Shown piece after piece: positions 7,887 to 15,176 of a stretch of DNA of 55,912 nucleotides (positions within the stretch are counted from its first letter, which is position 1; every line of letters begins with the position of its first letter). The DNA is from Acidobacteriota bacterium. Lineage in GTDB: Bacteria; Acidobacteriota; Terriglobia; Acidiferrales; UBA7541. The DNA lies in NCBI GenBank assembly GCA_023481105.1, contig JAMCWK010000062.1, positions 1-55,912 of the forward strand, written 5' to 3'. A program made the position numbers and the translations under genes. The notes below the pieces were generated by a model. That model was not told the DNA's origin, did not search any database, and saw only the letters and a list, made by a program, of their open reading frames with translations.

Positions 7887-9494
7887 ATGAGTGACGCGGT
7901 GAAATTTGTCGTGAATGCAGCCGGGCGCCCGGTGCCGACTGTCGTGAATGGTCATGAGCAAATCCCGTTCCAGGGTGTCGGTGGCTATCGGCCGGAAAAA
8001 AGCAAGCACGCGCCGCCGATTCGTTCTTGCGCTGACTATCCGTCTTCCGGCGATAAGCGGGTGGCCAGCCTAGAAGCGGCACTGCGTAAGTGCGGGTTGA
8101 AGGACGGCATGGTCATCTCCACCCACCACCATTTGCGCAACGGCGACCGAATCGCGCTCCAGGTGCTCCAAACGGCGGCGCGAATGGGCGTCCGCGACCT
8201 GATGTGGTTCCCCAGCGCCTCGTTTCCCTGTCACGCCCCGGTGATCGAGTTGATGGAATCCGGCGCGGTGCATCACATCGAAGGCAGCATGAATGGACCG
8301 TTGGGCGAGTACTGCTCCTCCGGCAAGATGCGCGGGCTCGGCGTGCTGCGTTCCCACGGCGGCCGCTGGCAAGCCATTCAGGATGGCGAAGTGAAAATTG
8401 ATATTGCCGTGATTGCCGCGCCCACCGCCGACGCTTTCGGCAACGCCAATGGCGCGCACGGCAAGTCCGCTTGCGGCTCACTGGGCTTCGCACTGGCGGA
8501 CTCCATGTACGCCGACCACGTCATCGTCGTAACTGACAACTTAGTGCCGTTTCCCTGCGTCCCCTGGCAAATCCAGGGCAACAACGTGGACTGCGTGGTG
8601 GAAGTGGACTCTATCGGCGACCCGTCGAAGATTGTTTCCGGCACCACACAAATCACGCGCAGCCCGGACCGCCTGCTGATTGCCGAGTACGTCGCGCGCT
8701 TCATTCGCGATGCCGGGATTCTGCGGCCCGGATTTTCCTTTCAGGCAGGCGCCGGAGGCATCGCACTGGCCTTCGTCGCCTTTCTGCGCGACATGATGCG
8801 CGAAAAAAAGATCAAAGCCCGCTTCGTGCGTGGCGGCTCCAGCAAATACTTGGTGGAATTGCTCCAGGAAGGGCTGGTGGATTACATTCTCGACGGCCAG
8901 ACCTTCGACCTCGATGCCGTGCACTCCATGGCCACGGATCCGCGGCACGTCGCCACTTCGCCCTTCACCTCCTACAATTTTCACGGCAAAGGCAACTTCG
9001 CTTCGCTGGTGGATGTGGCCGTGCTCGGCGCGACCGAGGTCGATCATCAATTCAACGGCAACGTCGTCACCCATTCCGACGGCCGCCTGCTGCACGGCAT
9101 CGGCGGCTGGCAGAACTGTCTGGCAGCGGGCTGCACGATTCTGGCGGTTCCTTCCTTCCGCGACCGCATTCCGGTGATCGTGGACAAAGTAACCACGCTC
9201 ACCGGCCCGGGCGAATTGATTGACGTGGTCGTCACCGAGCGCGGCATTGCCATCAATCCGCGACGCAAAGACTTGCTCGATGCAGTTCGCGGCTCCAGCC
9301 TGCCCATCCGTCCCATCGAGGAAATTCAGAAAGAGGTTCTGGCCATTTGTGGCGGCCAGCCGGAAAAAGCCAAGGTGCTCGACCGCCCGGTGGCCGTGGT
9401 GAAGTGGGTGGACGGAACGGTGCTGGACACTGTTTGGCAAGTCGGTGAACTCAAGGGCCTGCTGAGACCAGCTCGCGAAGCATCAGCGGAATAA
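7887..9494 (+). CDS. citF: Citrate lyase alpha subunit (CoA-transferase type), CitF
   Basis: At 535 residues it is close to CitF, the subunit that transfers citrate onto the acetyl-ACP arm. CitF-like features are the N-terminal FVVNAAGRPVPT, SHAPPIRSCADYPSSGDKR-type segment, STHHHLRNGDR, EGSMNGPLGEY, APTADAFGNANG, GGSSKYLVELLQEG, NFHGKGNFASLVDVAVLGATEVD and SDGRLLHGIGGWQNC. It starts directly after the CitDE stop (TAGATG), so the two are surely co-translated. The accessory genes citC (ligase), citX and citG, which load and acetylate the acyl carrier, are absent from this window and must be elsewhere or replaced. No citrate transporter or oxaloacetate decarboxylase is adjacent, unlike fermentative citrate operons. 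Confidence 0.9.
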   Translation: MSDAVKFVVNAAGRPVPTVVNGHEQIPFQGVGGYRPEKSKHAPPIRSCADYPSSGDKRVASLEAALRKCGLKDGMVISTHHHLRNGDRIALQVLQTAARMGVRDLMWFPSASFPCHAPVIELMESGAVHHIEGSMNGPLGEYCSSGKMRGLGVLRSHGGRWQAIQDGEVKIDIAVIAAPTADAFGNANGAHGKSACGSLGFALADSMYADHVIVVTDNLVPFPCVPWQIQGNNVDCVVEVDSIGDPSKIVSGTTQITRSPDRLLIAEYVARFIRDAGILRPGFSFQAGAGGIALAFVAFLRDMMREKKIKARFVRGGSSKYLVELLQEGLVDYILDGQTFDLDAVHSMATDPRHVATSPFTSYNFHGKGNFASLVDVAVLGATEVDHQFNGNVVTHSDGRLLHGIGGWQNCLAAGCTILAVPSFRDRIPVIVDKVTTLTGPGELIDVVVTERGIAINPRRKDLLDAVRGSSLPIRPIEEIQKEVLAICGGQPEKAKVLDRPVAVVKWVDGTVLDTVWQVGELKGLLRPAREASAE

Positions 9495-9498
9495 GGCT

Positions 9499-9513
9499 GT
9501 CCCGCGCGGGGAC
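9499..9513. terminator. GC-rich hairpin after citF
   Basis: GTCCC and GGGAC arms enclose a GC-rich centre and are followed by GGTTTTGGG. This may attenuate transcription between citF and the DUF1330 gene. The T-run is only four bases, so termination would be weak. The arms resemble the stems inside deoB and mnmA. Confidence 0.35.
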
Positions 9514-9546
9514 GGTTTTGGGGCGATCTTGCCAAGGGAGAAGGCG

Positions 9547-9834
9547 ATGTCAGCGTATCTCATTATTGATTTGGATGTCCGCGACGCCGCGCGCTACGAA
9601 GCCTACAAGCGCGAGGTGCCCAGATTCATCAAGAAATATGGCGGGGAGTACATCGTTCGCGGTGGCGAGCACGAAGTGATTGAGGGCGCGTGGCAGCCCC
9701 ATCGTCTCGTCGTGATTCGCTTCCCGAATCGCCAGGCCATCCGTAATTGCTTTGCGGACCCGGAGTATCAACCGCTCTGGGCGCTGCGTCGCGAAGTCGC
9801 GTCTGCGAATGCCATCGCCGTGGACGGTCTTTGA
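9547..9834 (+). CDS. DUF1330 family protein
   Basis: A 95-residue ferredoxin-like-fold protein of the DUF1330 type: AYLIIDLDVRDAARYEAYK at the start, GGEYIVRGGEHEVIEG, LVVIRFPNRQAIRNCFADPEY, then a C-terminal helix. ATG 9547 is preceded by AGGGAGAAGGCG. The family is related in fold to small monooxygenases and isomerases, but its reaction is unknown. It follows citF by 52 bases with a weak hairpin in between, so it is probably the last gene of the citrate-lyase-linked cluster. Confidence 0.8.
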   Translation: MSAYLIIDLDVRDAARYEAYKREVPRFIKKYGGEYIVRGGEHEVIEGAWQPHRLVVIRFPNRQAIRNCFADPEYQPLWALRREVASANAIAVDGL

Positions 9835-9867
9835 TCGCTGCTCAACTTTTCACAACTCAGGCAGGTA

Positions 9868-9966
9868 TGGCGGAAGCGTGTGGGAGTCGAACCCACCACC
9901 CTGCCCGCAAAGGGCAGGATCGCCGGCTTTGAAGGCCGGGAGGATCACCGGACCCTTTTCGCCTCC
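9868..9966 (-). tRNA. selC: tRNA-Sec (anticodon UCA), selC
   Basis: On the minus strand a 99-nt tRNA begins GGAGGCG at 9966 and ends CGCTTCC, G, CCA at 9868, with CCA encoded. The 7-bp acceptor has one G-U pair and an A-A apposition at the eighth position. The D-stem is long (AGGGTC/GATCCT, 6 bp) with a four-base loop CGGT. The anticodon stem CCGGC/GCCGG encloses CTTCAAA, giving UCA. The extra arm is long (CCTGCCC/GGGCAGG) and the T arm reads GTGGG-TTCGACT-CCCAC. A long D-stem with a tiny loop, a long variable arm and a UCA anticodon identify selenocysteine tRNA. No selA, selB or selD gene is present in the window. Confidence 0.93.
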
Positions 9967-10049
9967 ACACGCATTATAGGGGAACGCATGGTTGCGTGCC
10001 ATGCAGCGAATCGGAGTGAAGCGCCAGCGAAAAAGCGGAAGGAGAATGG

Positions 10050-12515
10050 CTACCGGTTTCGCGCCAGCGCTTCCAGCAGTTGCGTGACGCGTGGGCCGAT
10101 GCACACTTCGTAGTACTCGTGCGTGCCGGGGTCGCCGATTCTACTGCCCGCCAGCAATTGCCGCACAATGCCCTTGCGAATCACCAGCGGCTCGAGCTTT
10201 TCGCCGATCGGCGCTTCGCCCAGATAAAACGTGCAGCGGTCTTGTCCCCATGGCATCGGGCAATCCAGCTCCACCTGTTGAAACGCAATTTCCTCGGAAA
10301 GTTTCCGGAAGCCCAACTCGTTCAGTTGAATGCCGTTCATGTTGTAGCGCACCAGGAATTCCTGCACCTCTTCCTCGGTGGTGCCTTCCATCACCGTCTG
10401 AAACAGAAACACGTTGAAGGGCGAGCTGTGGCCTTCCAGCATGCGCTTGGCCACCTTGGAGCACCCGGAAAGCCGGTCGGAAAGGTTCAGCGCCCGCGAA
10501 ATCATGATGCGCGATTCGCCGTCGGCCCAGTGCGTCGGAGCGGAGTCTTGGAACGCGATGCCCACGCCGAGTTCGAGCTTCGGCAATTGCGTGGTGGCCG
10601 CGCGCGCGTTGTACGCCTGGGCCACTGCGAGCATTTCGCGCGCCAGCAGGCAGGCCTTGGCCACCGCGTGCTGGCTGGCGCGGTTGGATTCGTGCTCGTA
10701 AATGGCCAGGATGATGGCATCGCCTTCGACGAACACTTTGAACGCGCCGTAGGGATCGAGGATGCGCTGCAAAGGCTCGTAGAAATTCAGGCTCAGGTGT
10801 GAAGCGGGATTCAGCCCGCGCGAGAGCAGGTCCTGGGTCATCTGGGTGGAGCCGCGCACGTCCGCCTTGATGATGGTGTGGTTGACCACACGGTCCTCGG
10901 CCGGCCGCGCCTCGTCCGGCAGGACAAATTCGTTCAAGCTGTTGTTCATGCGCGAAAGCTCGCGCGTTTTTTCTACGCGGATAATGTTGATGCGCTCCAT
11001 CCACGCCGCCAGCCGCTGCGCGTTGTGGACGTCGCGGCGCAGGCGCATGAAATCCTCGGCAAAGCGCAGGGCGATAGCGCGCACCTGTTCGCGCGGATAC
11101 TTGCGCAGCCGCCCGGAAAGATCCTCGATTTTTTGCAGCGAATATTGCTTCGCGGGAAATTGCTTCAGCACGCCCTCCACCAGCTTCAGCTCCTCGCGCT
11201 GCACCAGCGCGCGCTTGAGCTGCTGCAAGTGCACCGGTGGGCAGTAATCAAGGAAGATGTTGCGCAGCTCGTAGCTGGCCAGCACGTGCAGCAGGATGCC
11301 GTGCTGCTCCAGGCGGTTCACCCATTCCTCCAGCAACTGCGCGCGCAGCCCGGAGGTTTCGCTGCCGCCCGCGCCGGACCAGTTGGGATCGAAAAGCCGC
11401 CGTGCGTTTTCCGGCTGATTCAGGTATTCGCCGAGCTTGCTCTGCGCCTCTTCCATCAGGAAGTCGGCGCGGCTCTTGGCCGCCTCCAATTCCGTTCCCA
11501 TCCCATCGAGTTTCTGTTGCAAGTGCGCGTGCCGCTTTTCCACGTCGGAAAGCTGCGCGCGCAATTCCGCGGGATCGGCGCGCCCGAAGACGCGCGACAT
11601 CAGGCCCTCGCCCCCGGCCAGGGCCTGCACCAGTTTTTGCCGCTCCTCTTCGAGCCGGAAAACTTCCGTGCGGATTTCCAGAGCGCGCGCGGCCAGGTCC
11701 TCGTGCTTCTTGGCGGCGCCGCGTGCTTCATCCCCGCGCTCCCCGGCGGAAACAGAGTTGCGCAGAAACTCGAAGAACAGCGCGTCCACCGTTTCGAAGC
11801 GGTCCAGGTCGCGCTGGAAGTTGCCGAGCAGCACGTAATGTTCCAGGCAGACGAAGTCGTCGCGTATGCCTTCCGCAAACAGCAGCCGGTTCTTCATGGA
11901 ATCATAGATTTCGCTGTATTCGCTGCCGAAGAGCGCCCGTCGCGACTTGCTCAGAATCGCCTCATCCATTTCGGCGAGAATTTGGTAGAGCTGCTGGCCG
12001 ACTTTGCGCACGATGTTGCGCCGATCGCCCTGCAACCCCGCCAGATGCGCCTTCAGCACGTGGGCTTTTTCGGAGCGCTCAAAGTATTCCCCGCGCGAGC
12101 GGATCCACTCCTTGCACTCCAGCAGCGCGTTCGCAAATTGAACGGGGATCTCCGAAGTGAGCAGCTTCAGCACCGCCAGCCGCAGCAGAAAATCCAGCTC
12201 CATGTTTTTTTCGAATTTCGCGCGGGTTAATCCGGCCTGCAGCAGGTCCGCGAGGAGCTTTCTGAAGGCGCCGGTTTCCGGCACGCGGATTTTCTTGGTT
12301 TCGCTGCCGAAAAAGCGCGCCAGGTTGGCGTGATGCTTGACCAAGTCCAGCACGTACTTCTGCGCAAACTCCACAAAGCGCGGGCTCAGCGCCACGTCGT
12401 AATGGATATTGTCGATGCCGACCGGCAGCGATGTGATTTGAAAAACCGCGGCATACGTTTCCAGCTCCACCCGCGGGGGAGGATGGGTCGCCGGCAAGCT
12501 GGAATGCTCGGCCAT
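10050..12515 (-). CDS. Large protein with C-terminal class III nucleotide cyclase-like domain
   Basis: An 821-residue protein with no signal peptide or transmembrane segment. Residues 1 to about 270 are helical with no domain I recognise. About 270-370 is a strong coiled coil (RLEEERQKLVQ, DVEKRHAHLQQKLDG), followed by more helical sequence to about 540. Residues about 540-700 resemble a class III cyclase: IIKADVRGST (metal Asp near 551), FVEGDAIILAIYE (second Asp near 600), LGVGIAFQD, and ALNLSDRLSG with the transition-state pattern N-x3-R near 677. The tail of about 120 residues is unassigned. It may make cAMP or cGMP or be a regulatory relative; activity is not proven by motif reading. It is monocistronic and transcribed toward tRNA-Sec. 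Confidence 0.7.
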   Translation of the reverse strand: MAEHSSLPATHPPPRVELETYAAVFQITSLPVGIDNIHYDVALSPRFVEFAQKYVLDLVKHHANLARFFGSETKKIRVPETGAFRKLLADLLQAGLTRAKFEKNMELDFLLRLAVLKLLTSEIPVQFANALLECKEWIRSRGEYFERSEKAHVLKAHLAGLQGDRRNIVRKVGQQLYQILAEMDEAILSKSRRALFGSEYSEIYDSMKNRLLFAEGIRDDFVCLEHYVLLGNFQRDLDRFETVDALFFEFLRNSVSAGERGDEARGAAKKHEDLAARALEIRTEVFRLEEERQKLVQALAGGEGLMSRVFGRADPAELRAQLSDVEKRHAHLQQKLDGMGTELEAAKSRADFLMEEAQSKLGEYLNQPENARRLFDPNWSGAGGSETSGLRAQLLEEWVNRLEQHGILLHVLASYELRNIFLDYCPPVHLQQLKRALVQREELKLVEGVLKQFPAKQYSLQKIEDLSGRLRKYPREQVRAIALRFAEDFMRLRRDVHNAQRLAAWMERINIIRVEKTRELSRMNNSLNEFVLPDEARPAEDRVVNHTIIKADVRGSTQMTQDLLSRGLNPASHLSLNFYEPLQRILDPYGAFKVFVEGDAIILAIYEHESNRASQHAVAKACLLAREMLAVAQAYNARAATTQLPKLELGVGIAFQDSAPTHWADGESRIMISRALNLSDRLSGCSKVAKRMLEGHSSPFNVFLFQTVMEGTTEEEVQEFLVRYNMNGIQLNELGFRKLSEEIAFQQVELDCPMPWGQDRCTFYLGEAPIGEKLEPLVIRKGIVRQLLAGSRIGDPGTHEYYEVCIGPRVTQLLEALARNR

Positions 12516-12663
12516 AACGGACGCCTGCGGAGAAGGACGCCTCGTACTCTAGCAAGCGCTCTTGCCCGCCGCAATACGCGGCATCGAAAGAGTTAGCCTC
12601 GCAATGGGGCCGCGAATCTCGGCAGCTTCGGAGCTTCATCCAAAGAATATCTCCCCTTGTTTT

Positions 12664-12687
12664 GTAGGGGCGCAGCACGCTGCGCCC
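12664..12687 (+). repeat. REP-like GTAG palindrome
   Basis: GTAG is followed by a perfect 9-bp stem GGGCGCAGC/GCTGCGCCC with a two-base loop. It is a member of the dispersed palindrome family of this window. Confidence 0.6.
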
Positions 12688-12710
12688 GCGCGGCCGCCTG
12701 CATTTTTCAC

Positions 12711-12763
12711 TTGACAGGAGGTTACCAGTAGGATAAGATATACACTCAAAGATATACTACTGG
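12711..12763 (+). promoter_or_regulatory. Near-consensus sigma-70 promoter with operator-like repeats
   Basis: TTGACA at 12711-12716, a 17-base spacer and TAAGAT at 12734-12739. The spacer and start region carry an inverted repeat CCAGTAG (12725-12731)/CTACTGG (12757-12763) and a direct repeat AGATATAC (12736-12743 and 12750-12757). Such an arrangement is typical of a promoter repressed by a dimeric regulator bound over the -10 and start site. No recognisable gene follows. Confidence 0.6.
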
Positions 12764-12998
12764 CTATAGCCCATCTCGGAGCTGGCATCAGTGGCCGAAG
12801 ACCAGGTTTCGCGCAATGAACTTTCAATCACTTACGCACTCCTTGGCAATTCTTCCAGACTGCCCACGAGACTATCCCGCGTGGAATCAACGGCATGCGC
12901 ACTCTTGGGTATTATGTTGCCTTGGGAAAATCGGCCCATTTTCTTTGTTTTCAGCTACCTGCGCACTCTTTTGCAAAATACCCAGGGGGGAGGGGGGC

Positions 12999-13047
12999 TC
13001 CGACTTCCGAGCTCCTTACCTCCGACTTCTTTACTTCCCTACTTCCA
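12999..13047 (-). repeat. Purine-rich short-period repeat overlapping the tsaE 3' end
   Basis: Read on the minus strand the tract is built from GGAAGTAG/GGAAGTAA/GAAGTCGG units. It resembles the tracts at 941-959, 19777-19806 and 35115-35168, and supplies the tsaE stop codon. Confidence 0.45.
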
Positions 13048-13465
13048 TGACCTTGATGCAGCGCACTTCGCCATCGCGATTTTCAATCTCGACTCGCAGG
13101 ACTGGCCAATCCGTCCGCACCTTCATGCGCTCGGGCCATTCGACCAGCACGATGGCCGGCTCGGCGAACAAGTCTTCGAGCCCCAGCGTCTCGAGGTCGT
13201 GGCGGTCGGCCACGCGGTACAGGTCCACATGAAAAACTTTCACGCCATTTCGGAAGGCATGAACGAGCGTAAACGTGGGACTCGTGACTTCTTCCTCGCG
13301 CGCCACGCCCAGCCCGCTGATGATTCCTTTGGCCAGCGTGGTCTTCCCCGCGCCGAGTTCCCCGTCCAGGCACACCAACACCGGCGGGCGAAGTTGCGCG
13401 GCGAGTTCCCTTCCCAGCGCAATGGTCTCTTCCGTGGATTTCGTGATGGCTTCGCGGATCGGCAT
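13031..13465 (-). CDS. tsaE: tRNA threonylcarbamoyladenosine biosynthesis ATPase TsaE
   Basis: A 144-residue P-loop ATPase of the TsaE (YjeE) family, which works with TsaB and TsaD to make t6A37 in ANN-decoding tRNAs. The Walker A motif is GELGAGKTTLAKGI at about 35-48. Other family motifs are VTSPTFTLVHAF, VFHVDLYRV (the conserved H-x-D-x-YR), and LVEWPER (Walker B-like E-W). Length is normal. The last codons and the TAA stop fall inside a purine-rich repeat (minus strand sense of 12999-13047), so the extreme C-terminus MEVGK may be repeat-derived. It is downstream of nnr with a strong palindrome between; nnr and tsaE are neighbours in many bacteria. Confidence 0.95.
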   Translation of the reverse strand: MPIREAITKSTEETIALGRELAAQLRPPVLVCLDGELGAGKTTLAKGIISGLGVAREEEVTSPTFTLVHAFRNGVKVFHVDLYRVADRHDLETLGLEDLFAEPAIVLVEWPERMKVRTDWPVLRVEIENRDGEVRCIKVMEVGK

Positions 13466-13471
13466 TGTTAT

Positions 13472-13506
13472 GTAGCGGCAACCTGCGATTCATTTCGCAG
13501 GTTGCC
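13472..13506 (+). repeat. REP-like GTAG palindrome (copy A)
   Basis: GTAG, then a perfect 12-bp stem GGCAACCTGCGA/TCGCAGGTTGCC with a six-base loop. It lies between nnr and tsaE. A near-identical copy lies at 43330-43365. On RNA it would be a strong hairpin. Confidence 0.75.
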
Positions 13507-13558
13507 ATTCTTCATCATGTCCACCGGCGAGAATCGCGCTGGTGGACGCTACAGGGCT

Positions 13559-15142
13559 TCAGCCCCGCCATTCGGAACGCAGCTCCCGCCACGCGCGAGG
13601 AATCGTGGCGACGAGGTCGGTGGCAATGAGCGACGCTTCGCCGAATTGCTCGGCGGCAAGATCGCCTGCCCGTCCATGCAGGTACACGCCCAGGCCCAGC
13701 ACGCGCTCCCACTGCGCTGTGGTGAATTGCGCAGTGAGCCCAGCCAGCATTCCGGTGAGCACGTCGCCGGTGCCGCCCGTCGCCATGCCCGGATTTCCGG
13801 TGGAGTTGATGAACGCGCGCCCGTCCGGCGCAGCAATGATCGTGTGGTAGCCCTTCAGCACCACCGTCGCGTTCCATTGTGCCGCGGCTTGCAGAGCAAT
13901 TTTCAAGCGGTCTGCTTGTACCTGCGCCGTGGTGCAGCCGAGCAAGCGAGCCATTTCCCCGGGATGCGGCGTCACCGCCAGCGGCGCCTTGCGCTCGCGC
14001 AATTCCTCGGCGCGCCCGGCGAAGGCATTGAGCCCGTCGGCATCCAGGATCACCGGCAACTCAGATTCGCGCAGCACCGCGCGCACAAATTGCTGGGTTT
14101 CGGGATGCGTCCCCAGGCCCGGCCCGAGCGCCAGCGCATTTTTCCCGCGTGCGATTTCCGCGAGGCGGCCGTAGTCCAGCCCGCGCATGGAAATTGTGTC
14201 CGCGTCGGTGCCGGCCAGCGGCTCAGTCATCATCTCCGGCACGTGCGACGCGACAATCGGCAGCACGCGCTCCGGCGTGGCCACGGTAACGAGACCTGCT
14301 CCCGCGCGCAGCGCGCCCATGGCGCTCAGCACGGCGGCGCCAGTTTTTCCGCGCGAACCTGCAATAATCAGCGCGTGGCCGTAATCGCCTTTGTGGCCGC
14401 CGCGACGCCGCGCCAGCGGAAGAGCGGAAAACTCGCCCGGCTCGAGCCAATGGAGTTTCAACGCGTCGTCCGCAGCGAGCATTTCCGGCGGCGTGCCGAT
14501 TGCGCCCACATGGAGTTCTCCGGCGTGCTCGCAATTTGGAGGAAGGAGAAGCCCCGGCTTCGGCGCAGTAAAGGTCACCGTGAAGTCCGCGGAAATTGCG
14601 CTCCCAAGCGGTTGCCCGGAATCCGAAGGCAACCCTGAAGGAATGTCCACAGCTAGAATGCTCGCGCTTTTGCCAAACTCGTTAACGTCGGAAATCACGC
14701 GCGCCAGCAAGCCCTCGACGGGCCCGGTGAGTCCGGTGCCCAGCAGCGCGTCAATGATGAGGTTTGCTTGCGAGACTTCTCCGCGCGCTGCAGCCCATTC
14801 GTTTTCGGTAGCGACGATGCGAATTTCGCCGTTGGCTTCACGCCAACGCTTCAAATTCACAGCGGCATCGCCGCGCACTTCATTTGCCGAGGCAAACAGC
14901 AGCACGGACAACTGGCAGCCGCGTTGCTGCAACAGCCGCGCGACGACAAATCCGTCGCCGCCGTTGTTGCCCTTGCCGCACAGCATGGCGATGCGGCGCT
15001 GCGCCAGATCGGCGAATCGCCCGGCAAGGAATTCGACCACGCGCGTGCCCGCGTTTTCCATCAACTGCAGGCTGGGCACGCCGTGCTGTTCGGTGGTGCG
15101 CCGGTCCACTTCGCGCATTTGTGCTGCGGTGAGAACTTTCAT
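13559..15142 (-). CDS. nnr: Bifunctional NAD(P)H-hydrate epimerase / ADP-dependent NAD(P)H-hydrate dehydratase
   Basis: A 527-residue fusion that repairs hydrated NAD(P)H. The N-terminal YjeF_N epimerase domain (about 1-215) shows the start MKVLTAAQMREVDRRT, the CGKGNNGGDGFVVARLL Rossmann motif and DALLGTGLTG with VDIPSGLPSD. The C-terminal dehydratase domain (about 230-520), a ribokinase-like fold, shows RRGGHKGDYGHALIIAGS, GPGLGTH, LDADGLNAF, VTPHPGEMARLLG and the catalytic segment TGNPGMATGGTGDVLTG. The TGA stop lies in the loop of a GGGCTTCAGCCC palindrome. The gene is followed by a GTAG hairpin and tsaE. Confidence 0.95.
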   Translation of the reverse strand: MKVLTAAQMREVDRRTTEQHGVPSLQLMENAGTRVVEFLAGRFADLAQRRIAMLCGKGNNGGDGFVVARLLQQRGCQLSVLLFASANEVRGDAAVNLKRWREANGEIRIVATENEWAAARGEVSQANLIIDALLGTGLTGPVEGLLARVISDVNEFGKSASILAVDIPSGLPSDSGQPLGSAISADFTVTFTAPKPGLLLPPNCEHAGELHVGAIGTPPEMLAADDALKLHWLEPGEFSALPLARRRGGHKGDYGHALIIAGSRGKTGAAVLSAMGALRAGAGLVTVATPERVLPIVASHVPEMMTEPLAGTDADTISMRGLDYGRLAEIARGKNALALGPGLGTHPETQQFVRAVLRESELPVILDADGLNAFAGRAEELRERKAPLAVTPHPGEMARLLGCTTAQVQADRLKIALQAAAQWNATVVLKGYHTIIAAPDGRAFINSTGNPGMATGGTGDVLTGMLAGLTAQFTTAQWERVLGLGVYLHGRAGDLAAEQFGEASLIATDLVATIPRAWRELRSEWRG

Positions 15143-15144
15143 GT

Positions 15145-15170
15145 GTAGGGGCGCATCTTCAGACCGCCCC
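15145..15170 (+). repeat. REP-like GTAG palindrome
   Basis: GTAG overlaps the first arm, GGGGCG/CGCCCC, which encloses an 11-base loop. It lies between the SDR gene stop and the nnr start. Confidence 0.5.
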
Positions 15171-15176
15171 GCAAAT

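Larger units (their letters stand above)
12516..13030. other. Gene-poor interval with palindrome, orphan promoter and G-tract
   Basis: About 515 bases with no credible gene. The translations available in all frames show no protein-like pattern. The interval contains a GTAG palindrome (12664-12687), a near-consensus promoter with overlapping repeats (12711-12763), a G6-A-G6 tract (12985-12997) and a pyrimidine-rich short-period repeat that runs into the tsaE stop. A transcript from the promoter would cross about 270 bases and then run antisense into tsaE. Confidence 0.6.

Noticed and set aside
1387-9834. Reading the cluster as a plain citrate fermentation operon
   Set aside because: Citrate fermentation operons have citC, citX, citG and a transporter with oxaloacetate decarboxylase; none is here, and aconitase, IDH and PrpD would be out of place.
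12516-13030. Insertion sequence remnant
   Set aside because: No transposase-like frame, terminal inverted repeats or target duplication could be seen.
12791-14638. Long plus-strand frame over tsaE and nnr
   Set aside because: It is antisense to two unmistakable conserved genes and its translation has the composition of a shadow frame.
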